Counted from the stretch's first letter, positions 12,701 through 22,143 are shown. The stretch: 34,981 nt of DNA from Diaporthe sp. PMI_573 (GCA_021399435.1 JAJTUP010000188.1:1-34981); one strand, 5' to 3'. A program made the numbers and translations. The notes: generated from the sequence alone by a model not told the origin.

Positions 12701-14300
12701 TTATACGATTTAGCAGTCAAACTACACCAAGACAATATTATTACTACTTCTAAAAGGCCATTTAAGGAGTTAGATACACTAGAAATAAATGCTCTAGCTA
12801 GTAAAGATATCTTTTAATTCATTTAGTACAACGCAAATCAATATAATAGACTTTAAATCTTTAAGACAAGGATGGTACAAGAGGTAAAAAACAGGTTAAC
12901 AAAGCCTATAAAGAAATCTAGGCTTGTCATATAAGGGTATAGAGACTTAGAGAAGGAGGTAATCCTAACCTAAGCTCCTACCATCTAAAGGATAAGCTAG
13001 AGACTCATTCTTATACTAGGACTAACCCTTATACTATACTTTCACTACCAAGGAGAATTAAGGAACATTATACAGGCCTATACCTAATCACACAACCCCC
13101 TTACTTATACTATTCTAGCAGAGCTGCTAGTAAAGCTATATAATTAATATCCACTAAAAACCATACTCCTAATTTAGAAGCCATTATACAGACTAGCAGA
13201 GTTAGGTTTACACTAGTACAAGATATATCATTTATATTATATTAAAGTTTTAGGGATAAAGGTCTCTACATATAATTTATGCTTGTTATTTACTATAAAT
13301 AAACCGCACGACTTTGGAATTACTAGGATATAGATAGATAATACCTTTAGCTTTACAACTACCTAATTTTCTAAAAAAAAAAAAAAGAAACTATATAATA
13401 AAAAGTTTTATATAAAGGATAAGCAAATCCTAGGACCAAAACAGCCAATTAAGTTTAATGGAGGGAAGATTGAGTTTAATGGGGACAATATTACCTTTAT
13501 ACAGAAGGGCTAAGTAGCAAACCTAGTACCAATCAACCTAGAGGCTAAAGATACACCCTAACAGTATGTTACCTAGCGTGTAAGGGGTGCCTATGTTACA
13601 TTAATCTGCCAACCAAAAGCTACATACAACCTATTATCAGCAGCTTAGATTAAAGACCTAGAGAAGAAAGACATAAATGTACTTAATATATAAATTAAGT
13701 AGTAGATAGAAAACCCTGAAAGAGAAATTACATTTATTCTACTTAACTTAGAGCACATAAAGCTTTATATTTTTATAAACAGATTCTTTACCAATAATAT
13801 AGACCTTAGTTTACAACTAGGCTTTATTATTATACTAGCAGTAAAAACTAACTATATAAGGAAGGACTTTAAAATCTATAAGAATATTATATACTAGAGT
13901 TTAATAAAGTATAAAAGAGTAACCTAGAACATACTAGTAAGTAAGCTATATAGAATGATGACTAGGTTTAACAGTAGCATAGCACTTAGTATAACACTAA
14001 ACTAGATAATAAATTATCTAGAAATACTAAGAATTCTAGTTATTATTTATATAGATTCAAGATTATTATATAACTATCTAGTTAGGCTGGGTACAATAGA
14101 TAAGAAGAGACTAATAATTAACATTATGTTACTAAAGAAAGTGTACGAAAAGAAAGAAATTTCTAAAGTATAATAGATTAATAAGAAGGACAACCTAGCT
14201 AATACTTGTATAAAGAAGGCACTAAATAGAGTATTAGAAAAGCTAATCTCAACAAGCACTTTGAAAGTTAGGGTAGAGGTATATATAGAGTGCCTCAGCT
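9798..14300 (+). pseudogene. Copia gag (rest) and pol polyprotein relic
   Basis: Gag resumes after the gypsy insertion and ends in a zinc-knuckle-like stretch (about 10786-10835, first Cys residues changed to Tyr). The protease motif is NTGAAKFS at 11159, so the catalytic Asp of DTGA has become Asn. A pre-integrase motif, FGHPR, is at about 11554. Integrase reads VINVIHLD (catalytic Asp to Asn, 11738) and KVKHLHSPLRRA near 12010 where KVE is expected. Reverse transcriptase shows KKSRLVIQGY-like and LTQAPTIQR-like blocks (12880-13000), KPLYRLAE (about 13180), and IDNTF at 13334 in place of the family's TDDT. RNase H ends with KKDNLAN and a conserved tail to about 14295. Gln/Trp-to-stop changes occur throughout. 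Confidence 0.9.
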
Positions 14301-14341
14301 AGAAGGAATAAGGGCAAAAAGATAGAGATGATTTAGATATA

Positions 14342-14412
14342 GAGTTACACTAAGGATTAAACCCAGGTCTCTAGCTAAAAAGCTAGCGTCTTTCCGACTA
14401 GACTATATAACT
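14342..14412 (-). tRNA. tRNA-like sequence, Lys(UUU)-type anticodon, possibly a pseudogene or SINE head
   Basis: Read on the minus strand, 71 bases fold as a full cloverleaf. The acceptor stem is AGTTATA/TGTAACT (one G-U), the D stem GTCT/AGAC and the anticodon stem CTAGC/GCTAG. The anticodon loop is TTTTTA (six bases, one fewer than normal), followed by a four-base variable loop and a T stem CTGGG/CTTAG with two G-U pairs and loop TTTAATC. An A-box (TAGTCTAGTCGG) and a B-box (GGTTTAATCC) are in the right places, and a TTTTT that could end Pol III transcription lies about 22 bases downstream. The short loop and changed T loop suggest it is not a working tRNA. The host tRNA gene it came from was not identified. 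Confidence 0.65.
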
Positions 14413-14663
14413 AGTTAATATCCTTACTATCTCTACCAAAAGAGGAGGAAGGTATGATTATAAGGAGAAATAAAGGGAGAGGTGCTTAACTAAAGGATAT
14501 AAGGACAAGAAAAAAAAGCTATAGAACAGCCGTATAAAAACTTAAGGACTAAAGGAAGATAGGCCCAAAACATACAATAAACAGGCCAAGGATATAAATA
14601 AGACAGCTTTAAAACATACAAAGGATATAGCTAAGACAGGCTTAGGACAGACCTAGAATACAC

Positions 14664-14759
14664 AAAGGACATAGCCAGGACACTTTAGGATATATAAAGG
14701 ATATAGCCAGGACACTTTAAGATATATAAAAACATAGCCAGGACAACTTTAAGACATGG
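14664..14759 (+). repeat. 32-bp minisatellite, three copies
   Basis: Three consecutive 32-bp units begin at 14664, 14696 and 14728 and share the core CATAGCCAGGACA. Weaker related copies occur upstream (about 14600-14660) and just downstream. The array lies in the copia element's 3' region. Differences between units are mostly transitions. Confidence 0.8.
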
Positions 14760-16314
14760 TCAGGACCCTTTAGGATAGAACTAGAATACCTTAGGCTATA
14801 TAATAGACCTTAAAGGCTATACCTAGAACCTAAGGGGATTGTATAGAGTCAGCCATAAGATTTAGTAACTATATAACAGAAAACTTTTTACAATTACCAG
14901 AGAACATTTATATAAAGAAAAGGTAGTAAGAGGAGAATTAAATTTTAGCCATAGTATACAGGAAAATCATTATATAAACCCAAGATTTAGGACATACCTA
15001 CTTAACTATATATCTAAAAGTATACGAATTAATTATAGAACCTATATCCTCCTACTTAATCTCTTACTTAATGCCCTTTAAGGTTACTAGGCTACAAGAG
15101 GGTCCCAGGCTACTATTATCTAGACTATTTCTACCTCTACTACTATAACCTCTACAACCTTCTCTATAAGTATAGGCTCCACACAGCTAGTAGTTCTTAT
15201 AATGAGGGTACTAGCAACCCTATAACTACTAGACGCAACCTATACAAGCATTTCCTTAAAATCCAGGCAGCCAAAAACACCCCTTAAACCAGTATACATT
15301 AGGTAAACTATACAAGCATTTAGTACATCACTCACTATCTTAACCGTATAACTAAATAAGGATTGCATAAAAGTAGCTTAGACGATAAATAATTTATACA
15401 ATAATATTAACTAGCTATATATTAATGTTATACAAAATTTATATATTATACAAGGGGAGTGTAGCAATTATATGCTCAAAATCCTTCAAGATATTAAAAT
15501 AGAAATAATAATAGAAAAAGGGCATACAAACATTAATAATAATAGAAGACAGAAAGGTATAATTTATAAAGTAACTAGTTGGAAGGGTTACAATTTGCGC
15601 GAATAGAGTTAGACTAGAGACAGAGGTTAGAGTGTCAAAGAGAGGCACAAGAAGGGACTATGCTGGACCTGCTTATTAAGCAGGCAATACAACTACAGAC
15701 ATAGGTACAGCAGCAGGCAAAGCATGCTACAAAAGAGGCAACCCGCAAGAGCCGTGTAAAGAAGAGCGAGAACTACAATTAGACATTATACAAAGAAGTT
15801 TAATAATAAAGGTAAGTTTTAAAGATATTTGGATTGCACAACATATAAAGTATATGTATATATATGTGTAAGAGAGAGAGTGTTGTGCGATAAAGAAAAA
15901 GAGAGAGAAGGCTAAAGCAGAAGGCAAAGGTAAAGAGGTTTTTATACTAGTACCAAAAGGGCACTATATACAGACCACTCCAGCTGGCTGGAAAAAGAGG
16001 TCACTCATACAAGTAAGTTACAGGCAATAGTTCCTTCTAGCCTTCTGGCTAATACGATAAAAGTCGTAAGAAAAAGTAGTTAGAAAGCAGGTCAGAAAGG
16101 GTGCTAAAAAGAAGGTTAAAAAAATTAGTATAAAAGGCGCTTGATGTAGACCACCAATTAGGGATTCACTTACACCACACGCCTACTAAAACTATAGCAG
16201 CATAACCTATCTAGGCAGGGTAATTTTATTTGTTATAAGAAAGGGCATACAAGTAATTTAACCTGCTCAACCAGCCTAAAGGAAGTATACAATCAGAAAA
16301 CAAAAGACCCCCAG
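14760..16314 (+). other. Unassigned sequence between copia RNase H and right LTR
   Basis: No copia function is expected here and none was identified. On the plus strand one stretch (about 15130-15300) would read as Gln/Pro/Tyr-rich if stops are taken as Gln. Another (about 15600-15780) is unusually free of stops, and near 16215-16255 a Cys-x4-His-x5-Cys pattern resembles a broken zinc knuckle. These could be remains of another gag inserted in, or carried by, the copia element. A (TA/TG)n run and a (GA)n run occur at about 15851-15880. Antisense ORFs here (15439-15648 and 15727-15927) show no family resemblance. Confidence 0.4.
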
Positions 16315-16522
16315 TGTTAGAATAGCACTAAGGCTAATCGCATATAGCTATATTGGCTAGGGAGGATAACTAATTTAGCAAGGAAATACTTACAGACCTA
16401 AGAGGTCTACGTGCAAGCTTCCCCGCTTGTTTTATAGTTTAGACAAACATTAACAAATTTAGAACCAATTATATAGATATGTACGTACGTACATTACGCT
16501 ATATGGCAAAGGCCATTTAACA
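16315..16522 (+). repeat. Copia right LTR (208 bp)
   Basis: The repeat starts TGTTAG and ends AACA, is followed by the target duplicate TTTTT, and aligns with 904-1111 without gaps that I could see. It keeps more of the original sequence at its 5' end than the left LTR. Confidence 0.93.
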
Positions 16523-16945
16523 TTTTTAGTTTTTATAATCTAGATATAATATAGCCATACTATTTTTCTATAGAGGCTTAAAGGTAGTAGCTACTACCCT
16601 TTTTACCTTCTTAAGGTAGTTTAAGTATATTAGATCTACTAGATTTGCAATAATTAGATTTTTAATATTTTTTAGCATATTTGCTTTATTGTCGCTATTT
16701 AGAAGCGGCGGCAATAATGGCATGCCCCTATAGGCGCTGAGTTTAGCAACAAGATTATAAAGACTCTGCTCTAGGCCCCTCACGCCTTTATTAATATCTA
16801 TCGGGAGACTCTCAGCTGCCGCGCCTTTATTGTGCGGGCGCTGCGAGATTATGGTCTAATAAAACCAGCTTTGCTGATTTTAAATCTAATGGTAGAATTA
16901 TTTTTAGAGATAGCGCTGGCGAGATAATCTGGGAACGCGTTTTCT
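16523..16945. other. Sequence flanking the copia insertion, unassigned
   Basis: Base composition is mixed here, with GC-richer patches such as 16700-16860. A minus-strand ORF of 71 codons (16568-16783) has no recognisable motif and is short enough to be chance. The plus strand near 16880-16945 reads into the copia RNase H fragment that follows, so part of this may be the same older copia copy. Confidence 0.4.
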
Positions 16946-17205
16946 TATCTAGTAGTACGTTCTATAGCCTATATAAGTATTTAGTAAAACTTAAAATAAC
17001 AAAAAAAAATAACGCCTAATAATTGACATTATATTACTACGACAATTATACAAAACAAGAAAAATCGTTAAGGTAAGATAGATAGACAAAAAAGACAACC
17101 TAGTAGACGCCTTAACAAAGGAAATGCCAAATTCTGCTCTATAAAAGTTAGTTAACAACAACAAGCTTTACATCCGCGTAAATAGATCTGTAGAGAGATC
17201 TAAAC
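16946..17205 (+). pseudogene. Second copia element: RNase H C-terminal fragment
   Basis: The plus strand reads FYSLYKYLVKL, then, after a shift of frame in an A-run at about 17002-17009, RLIIDIILLRQLY, VKVR-stop-IDKKDNLVDALTKE and SALQKL. This is the same RNase H tail as in the copia element ending near 14295, where the corresponding text is KRLIINIMLLK and KKDNLANTCIKK. It is therefore a separate, diverged copia copy, truncated at its 5' side here, with a frameshift and a Trp-to-stop change. No LTR was found after it. Confidence 0.82.
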
Positions 17206-17210
17206 TAAAA

Positions 17211-17240
17211 GCCGCTCCTTCCCAGTAGGGAAGCTGCGGC
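17211..17240. repeat. GC-rich hairpin after the copia fragment
   Basis: GCCGC-TC-CTTCCC, loop AGTA, GGGAAG-CT-GCGGC forms an 11-bp stem with one 2x2 internal mismatch. It follows the RNase H end directly and may belong to the 3' untranslated part of that copia family. It is GC-rich and little mutated compared with its surroundings. Confidence 0.6.
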
Positions 17241-17629
17241 CAGCTACACTAATACTAACATACTCTGACTTACTTTGCCGCTACCATCGCCAGCTTTAAA
17301 ACTTTCTACACTCTAACACACCACAAATGCCAAACTTTACCAGCCTCTCCTATACTTACATTACCCCTAATCAGACTAAAAACCATCACATCTTCTTTAC
17401 CTTTATCATACAATTATTACCATCATAGTTTTTTACCTTTACCGCTACCATTACTAATAACAGTAGTAGCCCCTAATCCTATAGTATTACTAGATACATT
17501 TTATTTGCGACTTACTAACTAAATTCAACTACAAGGCTTTAACAAAAAAATATCGCAAAGTTTTGCCCTAAAATTTACATTTTTAACTTTAAACTTTTTT
17601 CCTTCTCTATTTTTCTATATTATACAAAC
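17241..17629. other. No gene seen
   Basis: This is pyrimidine-rich, moderately AT-rich sequence with CTACCATC/TTACCATC-like short repeats (about 17280-17460). I see no ORF, LTR boundary or structured element. The T-rich stretch with TATATTATA just before 17630 could have been a promoter or leader for the relic that follows, but this is only positional. Confidence 0.35.
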
Positions 17630-18830
17630 CATCAAGCACAATCAAACATACCAGCCCAAGGGAATCACAAACTTAAGTAACAGACAGCGCTCGCAGAGTT
17701 CATCAATTTGCCTGGTAATAACAACAATACTCCCAATACCGTGCCTACAACCACCATAGGCACAGACAACAACAACAATAGCGACAATATCCCCAACGCC
17801 GTGCTTACAAATACCACAACCGCAGCCCTAGGCAACACCGCCCGTACTATACTATAAGACAATACAACTATTACAGAAATAAGGGCACAACTTGCTACAG
17901 TTGCCAAAAGCTGCAACTACAATATAGACAACACTGCCGAGACAGTCACCACTAACACTATGCCGAAAGGCAATACAACTATCGTTTCTAAACTAATAAG
18001 CAACGACAAAGTGCCTATCTCTAAAGACTCAAACAAGGACGGCAACGACTTAGACAAAAACAGCAACAAATCGGGAGAAGACAGCAGTAACAACGCTCGT
18101 CCACTCGACATTAATGGCAACCCAATCGAAAACAACAACAAGGACTCGGCTAACAAGACCTTAACAAAGATTGCAGAAGACCAGGCAAAAGCTACAACAT
18201 CCAAAAAGAGCAAGAAAGGCAAGATGGCAACCAAACCAGGCTCGAGAGGCATTGTCAACCTTAACAGACTCAAGACCAAGGCTAAGGCCTAGGTCAAGAC
18301 ACTCTTCCTCAACAAAAAAAACCATACAGGCAATACTGCAGATTATTAAAAACATCGTTTACTAGGATAAACAATTCTCCTCCCATACTATGGTCAGAAA
18401 GATACGCCAACAGGTCGAGCTAATCAAAACATATGCCGGATACCTAAAAGGAATCACGGACAATAACGACCACTAAGGCGACCACTACCTAAGGTACAAA
18501 ATTATTGCAATTACCGCAATAGTTGACCCCAGCAGAGTTTCAATCCCAAGTATTTTCTACGGCTAAAAGACTAAAGTAGACAAACTCTCCAAGGACTGGG
18601 TTAATATGCTGACCCAGCTCTAAGATCTACTCCATTAGACTACCAACCAGCGCGTGCAATTGCCGTATATAAGAGAAATGGCGAGGCCTTTCCAAGCTCT
18701 ATTCTCTAACCCACGCAAACGCAAGTTCCCTGGAAAGTTTAACGAACGCTACAGAAGGGAACGCCACAAGAAGCGAAAGAAGACGACAGTCGTTGCTAGC
18801 AAGATCGTAGACGACGATAAGGACTAAGGC
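17630..18830 (+). pseudogene. Unrecognised two-part coding relic, Asn/Asp/Thr-rich then basic
   Basis: One plus-strand frame runs from about 17630 to 18290 with only a few TAA/TAG codons, including an open 110-codon stretch (17960-18292). It is low-complexity: Asn/Thr/Asp-rich first (AAC/CAA runs around 17715-17790), then Lys/Ser/Asp-rich, ending GKMATKPGSRG and a KTKAKA tail. A second run in another plus frame, about 18390-18828, reads a more globular sequence with VELIKTYAGYLKG and a basic stretch KFNERYRRERHKKRKK. RIP damage is mild compared with neighbouring repeats. The layout (disordered acidic/polar head, globular middle, basic tail) would suit a nucleic-acid-binding or gag-like protein, but I recognise no family. 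Antisense ORFs over the same stretch are shadows. Confidence 0.45.
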
Positions 18831-19122
18831 TACATGCAACTATCGTTGAAAAATCATGGTAGGCGGATCGTAACAGACGGACTGACGGTTATTTTGGACC
18901 CTCTTGTAATAAGGCTACGTGCGTTGCTATTCATTTATTAAAAGGTTGCGAGTATCGTTATAAGGGAAGGCGCAACGCACCCATTCTACGCCTAGTTAAA
19001 GGGAACCCCCATCGTCAGGGGCCTCCCGCAGACTTAGACAGAACACACAACACCAATACACCGAGTTAACCACAACAATTACCGTACGTACGTACAAGTC
19101 CTACCGACAACAACACTCAACC
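18831..19122. other. Junction between repeat DNA and gene island
   Basis: Base composition rises to normal here. GTGCGTTGC (18919-18927) and GCAACGCAC (18972-18980) form a 9-bp inverted repeat 44 bases apart. A GTAC/CGTA run (ACGTACGTACGTAC) lies near 19084-19095. No gene is seen. The CorA gene's 3' end and polyadenylation region would fall here. Confidence 0.45.
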
Positions 19123-20982
19123 TTAGATCCGCAGGTAATATACAATGAATCTCCAGCATGCAGTGCATATCTTGCCAACGTTGATGAACCAGGCAATTAA
19201 CGAGATAGCAAGAAGAGGGGCAGCCATGGCGAAATAAGTCCAAATGCTCAGCTGCGTTCCCAACTCCACGAAATTCATACCGTAGAATGAAGTAGCAAAT
19301 GTGATAGGGATGTATATGTAGGCCAAAACGCTCAGCTTTCCAAGCCTGTCTGCTTGTGCCATTGCCTTCTCAGACTGACTTTGGCTCTCGAGACTCATCA
19401 GTATGTTAACGCTGCTTGAATGTTGCTCGGAAAGGCGCTCGCAGCGTCTTAGAAGGCGCCGATACTTAGCTTCCAGCTGCTCAGCTGCATGATCTGCAAG
19501 CTCACGATGTTTTGGCTCCTGGGCGCGCGGCCATTTCATGCTTCCACGAGCGGCAATTGTGTCTAGAATGTCTCTCAAGTAGCTTCGATAGTCATCCACA
19601 TAGGCTTGGTGGATGAGAAGTTGTGAGAGGACTGTGTTGTCTGCATGATGAGGTACAACGCGAATGTTGTTCTCGAAAAGTTCCAGAAGCTGATCAATGG
19701 ATGCTGCTGAAAACTCAAAGAGTTTATTCATCGCGTAAAATGCGTCGTTCGCCATGACATCAGTTTTCAAAAACCTCCCATACCTCTCATGCATATGATT
19801 GATGCTCTGGGCAAAATGTTGGCCCTGCCGTTGCGCTTCTCGGTAGTCCTCGGACGCTGGAGTGCCAGCCTTCTCTCGCTGATACGATAGCGCCATTTGA
19901 CTACGATGCTGAAACACGGGATGTAGTCTGGTCATCTTCATTAGGGGAAATTCTTTCAACTAAGGACCAGTCTTGCAATGACTCAGGTCCATGCCGGAGT
20001 CCATCCAGACCACAACTGTTGATTTTAGCATGCCGGGGGACACTGAAAAGCCGAAGGGACTACTTACTTGACCATCTCAAGGTATGACGGATGACTTCCA
20101 CCGAGATCTTCTGCTCGATCGCAAAGTTGTTGAGACCATGCACCATAAAACGGCGTACTATTGAATCCCCCGCAGCAAAGTTTCGCATCCGTGCGAAGTC
20201 TTCTAAGTGGCTGCTCATGCTAGCTTCACAGCGTTCCCTGAGCAAAGCTATCGTCGGCTTGAAGCCATTGGTATCCCAAGATCCTGTGTTGCATACGCGT
20301 AGGTGTATTATGTTTTCTGCGCTGGTGAAAGGCGTCGAGTAAGAAGAGTCCAGGCGTGACACGTTTGGCAAAAGGCCGATTGACACATCAAGGTGCCGAT
20401 AAAAAAATTCGGGGTCAACATCGAAAGTTGCCCCAAGATGGTTCAGCCAATTGGCACAGGGAAACCCTCGTAGAAATACCAAAAGCCCTGGAAATGTTGA
20501 TCTTGATCGTAAGCCCTGTGAAGATATTATTTGGCTCCTGCTGGGGACATAATGGCTGCCACTCAAGTCAGGATTTCTGCTGTCTTTCTCCAGAACCTTT
20601 TCCCGTGACGTGGTGGATAGTGAGCCAAAATGATTTAGGAATCCTTGTGGATTCTCGAAGTCTATGGTGCGAGTCGGATCGTCTCGCTTTTTCGCCAAGT
20701 CGCAAATCGTGATAAAGTGAAATCCTGATTCTGGTATCGCGAGTGTCCATTCGTCGCCGTATGATTTATATGGTGAGATCAAGAAGTTTCCGAGGCGAGT
20801 ATAATGAATACCAGAGAGATATTCATCCTGGACTCCGACCTTCGAATAGTTGACGACGCTTTGAGCGTAGCGTTCAGCGGGCCCAACTTTACAAATTGAT
20901 TAGCAACGGGCCTAGCAGGTTATAATTCAGATGACAACCAACAATCCGTACCCTTGCGCGCTGGTTCACCTTGTGATGACAT
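19123..20982 (-). CDS. CorA-family Mg2+ transporter-like protein, interrupted by an in-frame TAG
   Basis: My model has three exons: 20952-20982 (ATG, 31 nt), 20068-20886 and 19123-20015. The introns of 65 and 52 nt have GTACGG...AAAG and GTAAGT...ACAG ends and CTAAT/CTAAAA branch sites. Both junctions keep phase (AAG-G/TT and TCA-A/TT), giving 580 codons before stop. The C-terminal region shows the CorA signature: a membrane helix ending in YGMNF (the GMN motif) and a second helix of about 22 residues beginning near IWTYF, preceded by a long helical region with LFEFSAASIDQLL. CorA proteins move Mg2+ across membranes as pentamers. In exon 3, codon 19960-19962 is TAG, between WMDSG...KTGP and LKEFPLMKM. 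CAG-to-TAG is a RIP-type change, so the gene is probably broken unless splicing differs. The divergent neighbour is the cysteine hydrolase. Confidence 0.82.
20016..20067 (-). other. Predicted intron 2 of the CorA gene
   Basis: On the minus strand the donor GTAAGT follows TGG-TCA-A and the acceptor ACAG precedes TTGTGGTCTGG, with CTAAAAT as a likely branch site 9-15 bases upstream of the acceptor. Its 52-nt length is typical of filamentous ascomycetes. The alternative acceptor CTTAG at 19960-19961 would remove the stop codon but puts the downstream CorA domain out of frame, so I preferred this one. Confidence 0.7.
20887..20951 (-). other. Predicted intron 1 of the CorA gene
   Basis: The donor is GTACGG after CGCAAGG, the branch site GCTAATC and the acceptor GTAAAG. 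Removing 65 nt joins a 10-codon first exon in frame to GPAERYAQSVVNYS. Without it the upstream frame meets a TAA, which supports the intron and the ATG at 20980-20982. Confidence 0.7.
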
Positions 20983-21507
20983 CCTCGGTGTTGGCAAAGA
21001 TAAGCTTCCCGGGTTTGTAGGTTTCAATTAAGAATGATGCTACATGGATGAATTGAAGTCTTGCTGGATTTCCTTTCTCTTTACACGGATACCCAAGTAG
21101 GTATTTGATTAGGCAGAAATGTGTCATGGGATGCCTCGCCTCAGCTGAACACCCGAACCTCTTCTATTCAAAATTACATGTTTGCTGTGCCGCTACAGCT
21201 GAGGGGGTTCGCACAGATAATAACGGAGGCTACACAGATACCTCCCTAGCCCAAGCCGCAGCCAATCAGAGCGTATTGGCGGTTGTGATTTGGTGCACTA
21301 GGGGTTACACGTATCTGTGTACCCTCCCTCTTCTTCTGTACGAGTCTCCGTTCTGATTTTTGATGCGTTCCCTCGAACCCGGGTGTGACCCAGGCACAAC
21401 AATCAACTGTGTTGTCTGACTGTCCGGCCAAGTAAATTTGTAGCACAGAGGTACCCAGGTACAGAGGCACTGTGTGGCAGTCGCCTGGGGACCGGATCAA
21501 AGAAACG

Positions 21508-21550
21508 ATAGCAAAAAGGGCGGTCCGCGACAGACCGCTGTTTTTGCTAT
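21508..21550. repeat. Long hairpin, 18-nt arms with 7-nt loop
   Basis: ATAGCAAAAAGGGCGGTC (21508-21525) pairs with GACCGCTGTTTTTGCTAT (21533-21550) with one mismatch and one G-U across a CGCGACA loop. The arms have very uneven composition, with an A-run facing a T-run. It could be a transcribed hairpin, a protein-binding palindrome or the core of a small foldback element. No target-site duplication was found beside it. Confidence 0.7.
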
Positions 21551-21809
21551 GGTAGAGCTTAGTCATCCCAGGCAGCCATTCTGATTGGTTGCTGGGGCCG
21601 TGCACCATAGCTTAGTCAGCCAGAAGCACAAAAACAGACACACCCACCACCACCGAATTGAAGCTATTTACAGCCACTTCGGTAACCCTTCGAGTAATTA
21701 CTCGTTTACGTGCCCAACCAACAAGACGAGTCATTTGGTTGTGGGTTTCTGCAGAAGGAAGAAAGAAAGGATGCAATCTCCTGGCAAGGCCTAAAAAGCC
21801 GCGGGGGAA

Positions 21810-21833
21810 CCAGTGACTGCCTCCAGTCACTGG
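21810..21833. repeat. Perfect 10-bp hairpin
   Basis: CCAGTGACTG, loop CCTC, CAGTCACTGG is an exact inverted repeat ending one base before a telomere-like motif. In the upstream region of the cysteine hydrolase gene it could act in DNA or in a 5' leader. No function is assigned. Confidence 0.75.
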
Positions 21834-21834
21834 G

Positions 21835-21848
21835 CTAACCCTAACCCT
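21835..21848 (+). repeat. Short telomere-like motif, CTAACCCTAACCCT
   Basis: Just over two units of the fungal telomere repeat (CCCTAA/TTAGGG) occur inside the gene island, directly after a perfect hairpin. In many fungi such short motifs also occur in promoters of translation-related genes, so an old end-repair scar and a promoter element are both possible. Confidence 0.6.
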
Positions 21849-22087
21849 GGGTGCCCCCCATCGTGCCTGCCACACACTGCAAAGCCCTTCGCAGCTTGAA
21901 TCCGACAGGTTTCGTACACGACACTAGGGAGCCAACTCAGCAGGCAAATGTCTCTTGGCGTTTTTCCACCTACACCTCAACAATACCCACGCAGAACTGT
22001 CTGAGCAAACCCATGGTCCGACAACCACGAGTCTGCTTGTACACAAGTTATCTGACATCCACAGCAATCGACATTTCAACACACGCT

Positions 22088-22143
22088 GTGAGTCTTTCTC
22101 TGATTAGGTCTTTAACTGGTTGTCTGTGACAAGCTCATAACAG
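22088..22143 (+). other. Possible 5' UTR intron of the cysteine hydrolase gene
   Basis: GTGAGT at 22088 is followed by CTTTAAC as a possible branch site and by acceptors at GACAAG (ending 22133) or AACAG (ending 22143), giving 46 or 56 nt. It lies 20-30 bases before the start codon. This is a sequence-pattern call only. Confidence 0.4.

Larger units (their letters stand above)
904..16522 (+). mobile_element. Ty1/copia LTR retrotransposon, RIP-inactivated, with a nested gypsy element
   Basis: The two 208-bp LTRs (904-1111 and 16315-16522) align end to end, differ mainly by transitions, and are flanked by the same 5-bp direct repeat, TTTTT, at 899-903 and 16523-16527. Gag starts after the left LTR on the plus strand. 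It is interrupted at 1970 by a gypsy element and resumes at 9798. Protease, integrase, reverse transcriptase and RNase H follow in copia order. With the gypsy insert and its duplicated CACAC removed, the element is about 7.8 kb. That is long for copia, because about 2 kb of non-pol sequence lies between RNase H and the right LTR. Every recognisable catalytic motif is damaged by G-to-A or C-to-T change, so the copy cannot be autonomous. Confidence 0.93.

Noticed and set aside
16568..16783. Minus-strand 71-codon ORF next to the copia right LTR
   Set aside because: Short, no recognisable motif, and lies in repeat-derived sequence; not enough to call a gene.
17665..18355. Minus-strand ORFs rich in Leu and Val that look like membrane proteins
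   Set aside because: They are the complement of an Asn/Lys/Asp-rich plus-strand relic; antisense of such codons yields Val/Leu runs.
21241..21610. Possible MITE bounded by CCAATCAGA/TCTGATTGG
   Set aside because: The inverted match is only 9 bp, with no target-site duplication seen; CCAAT-box sequences in a divergent promoter explain it as well.
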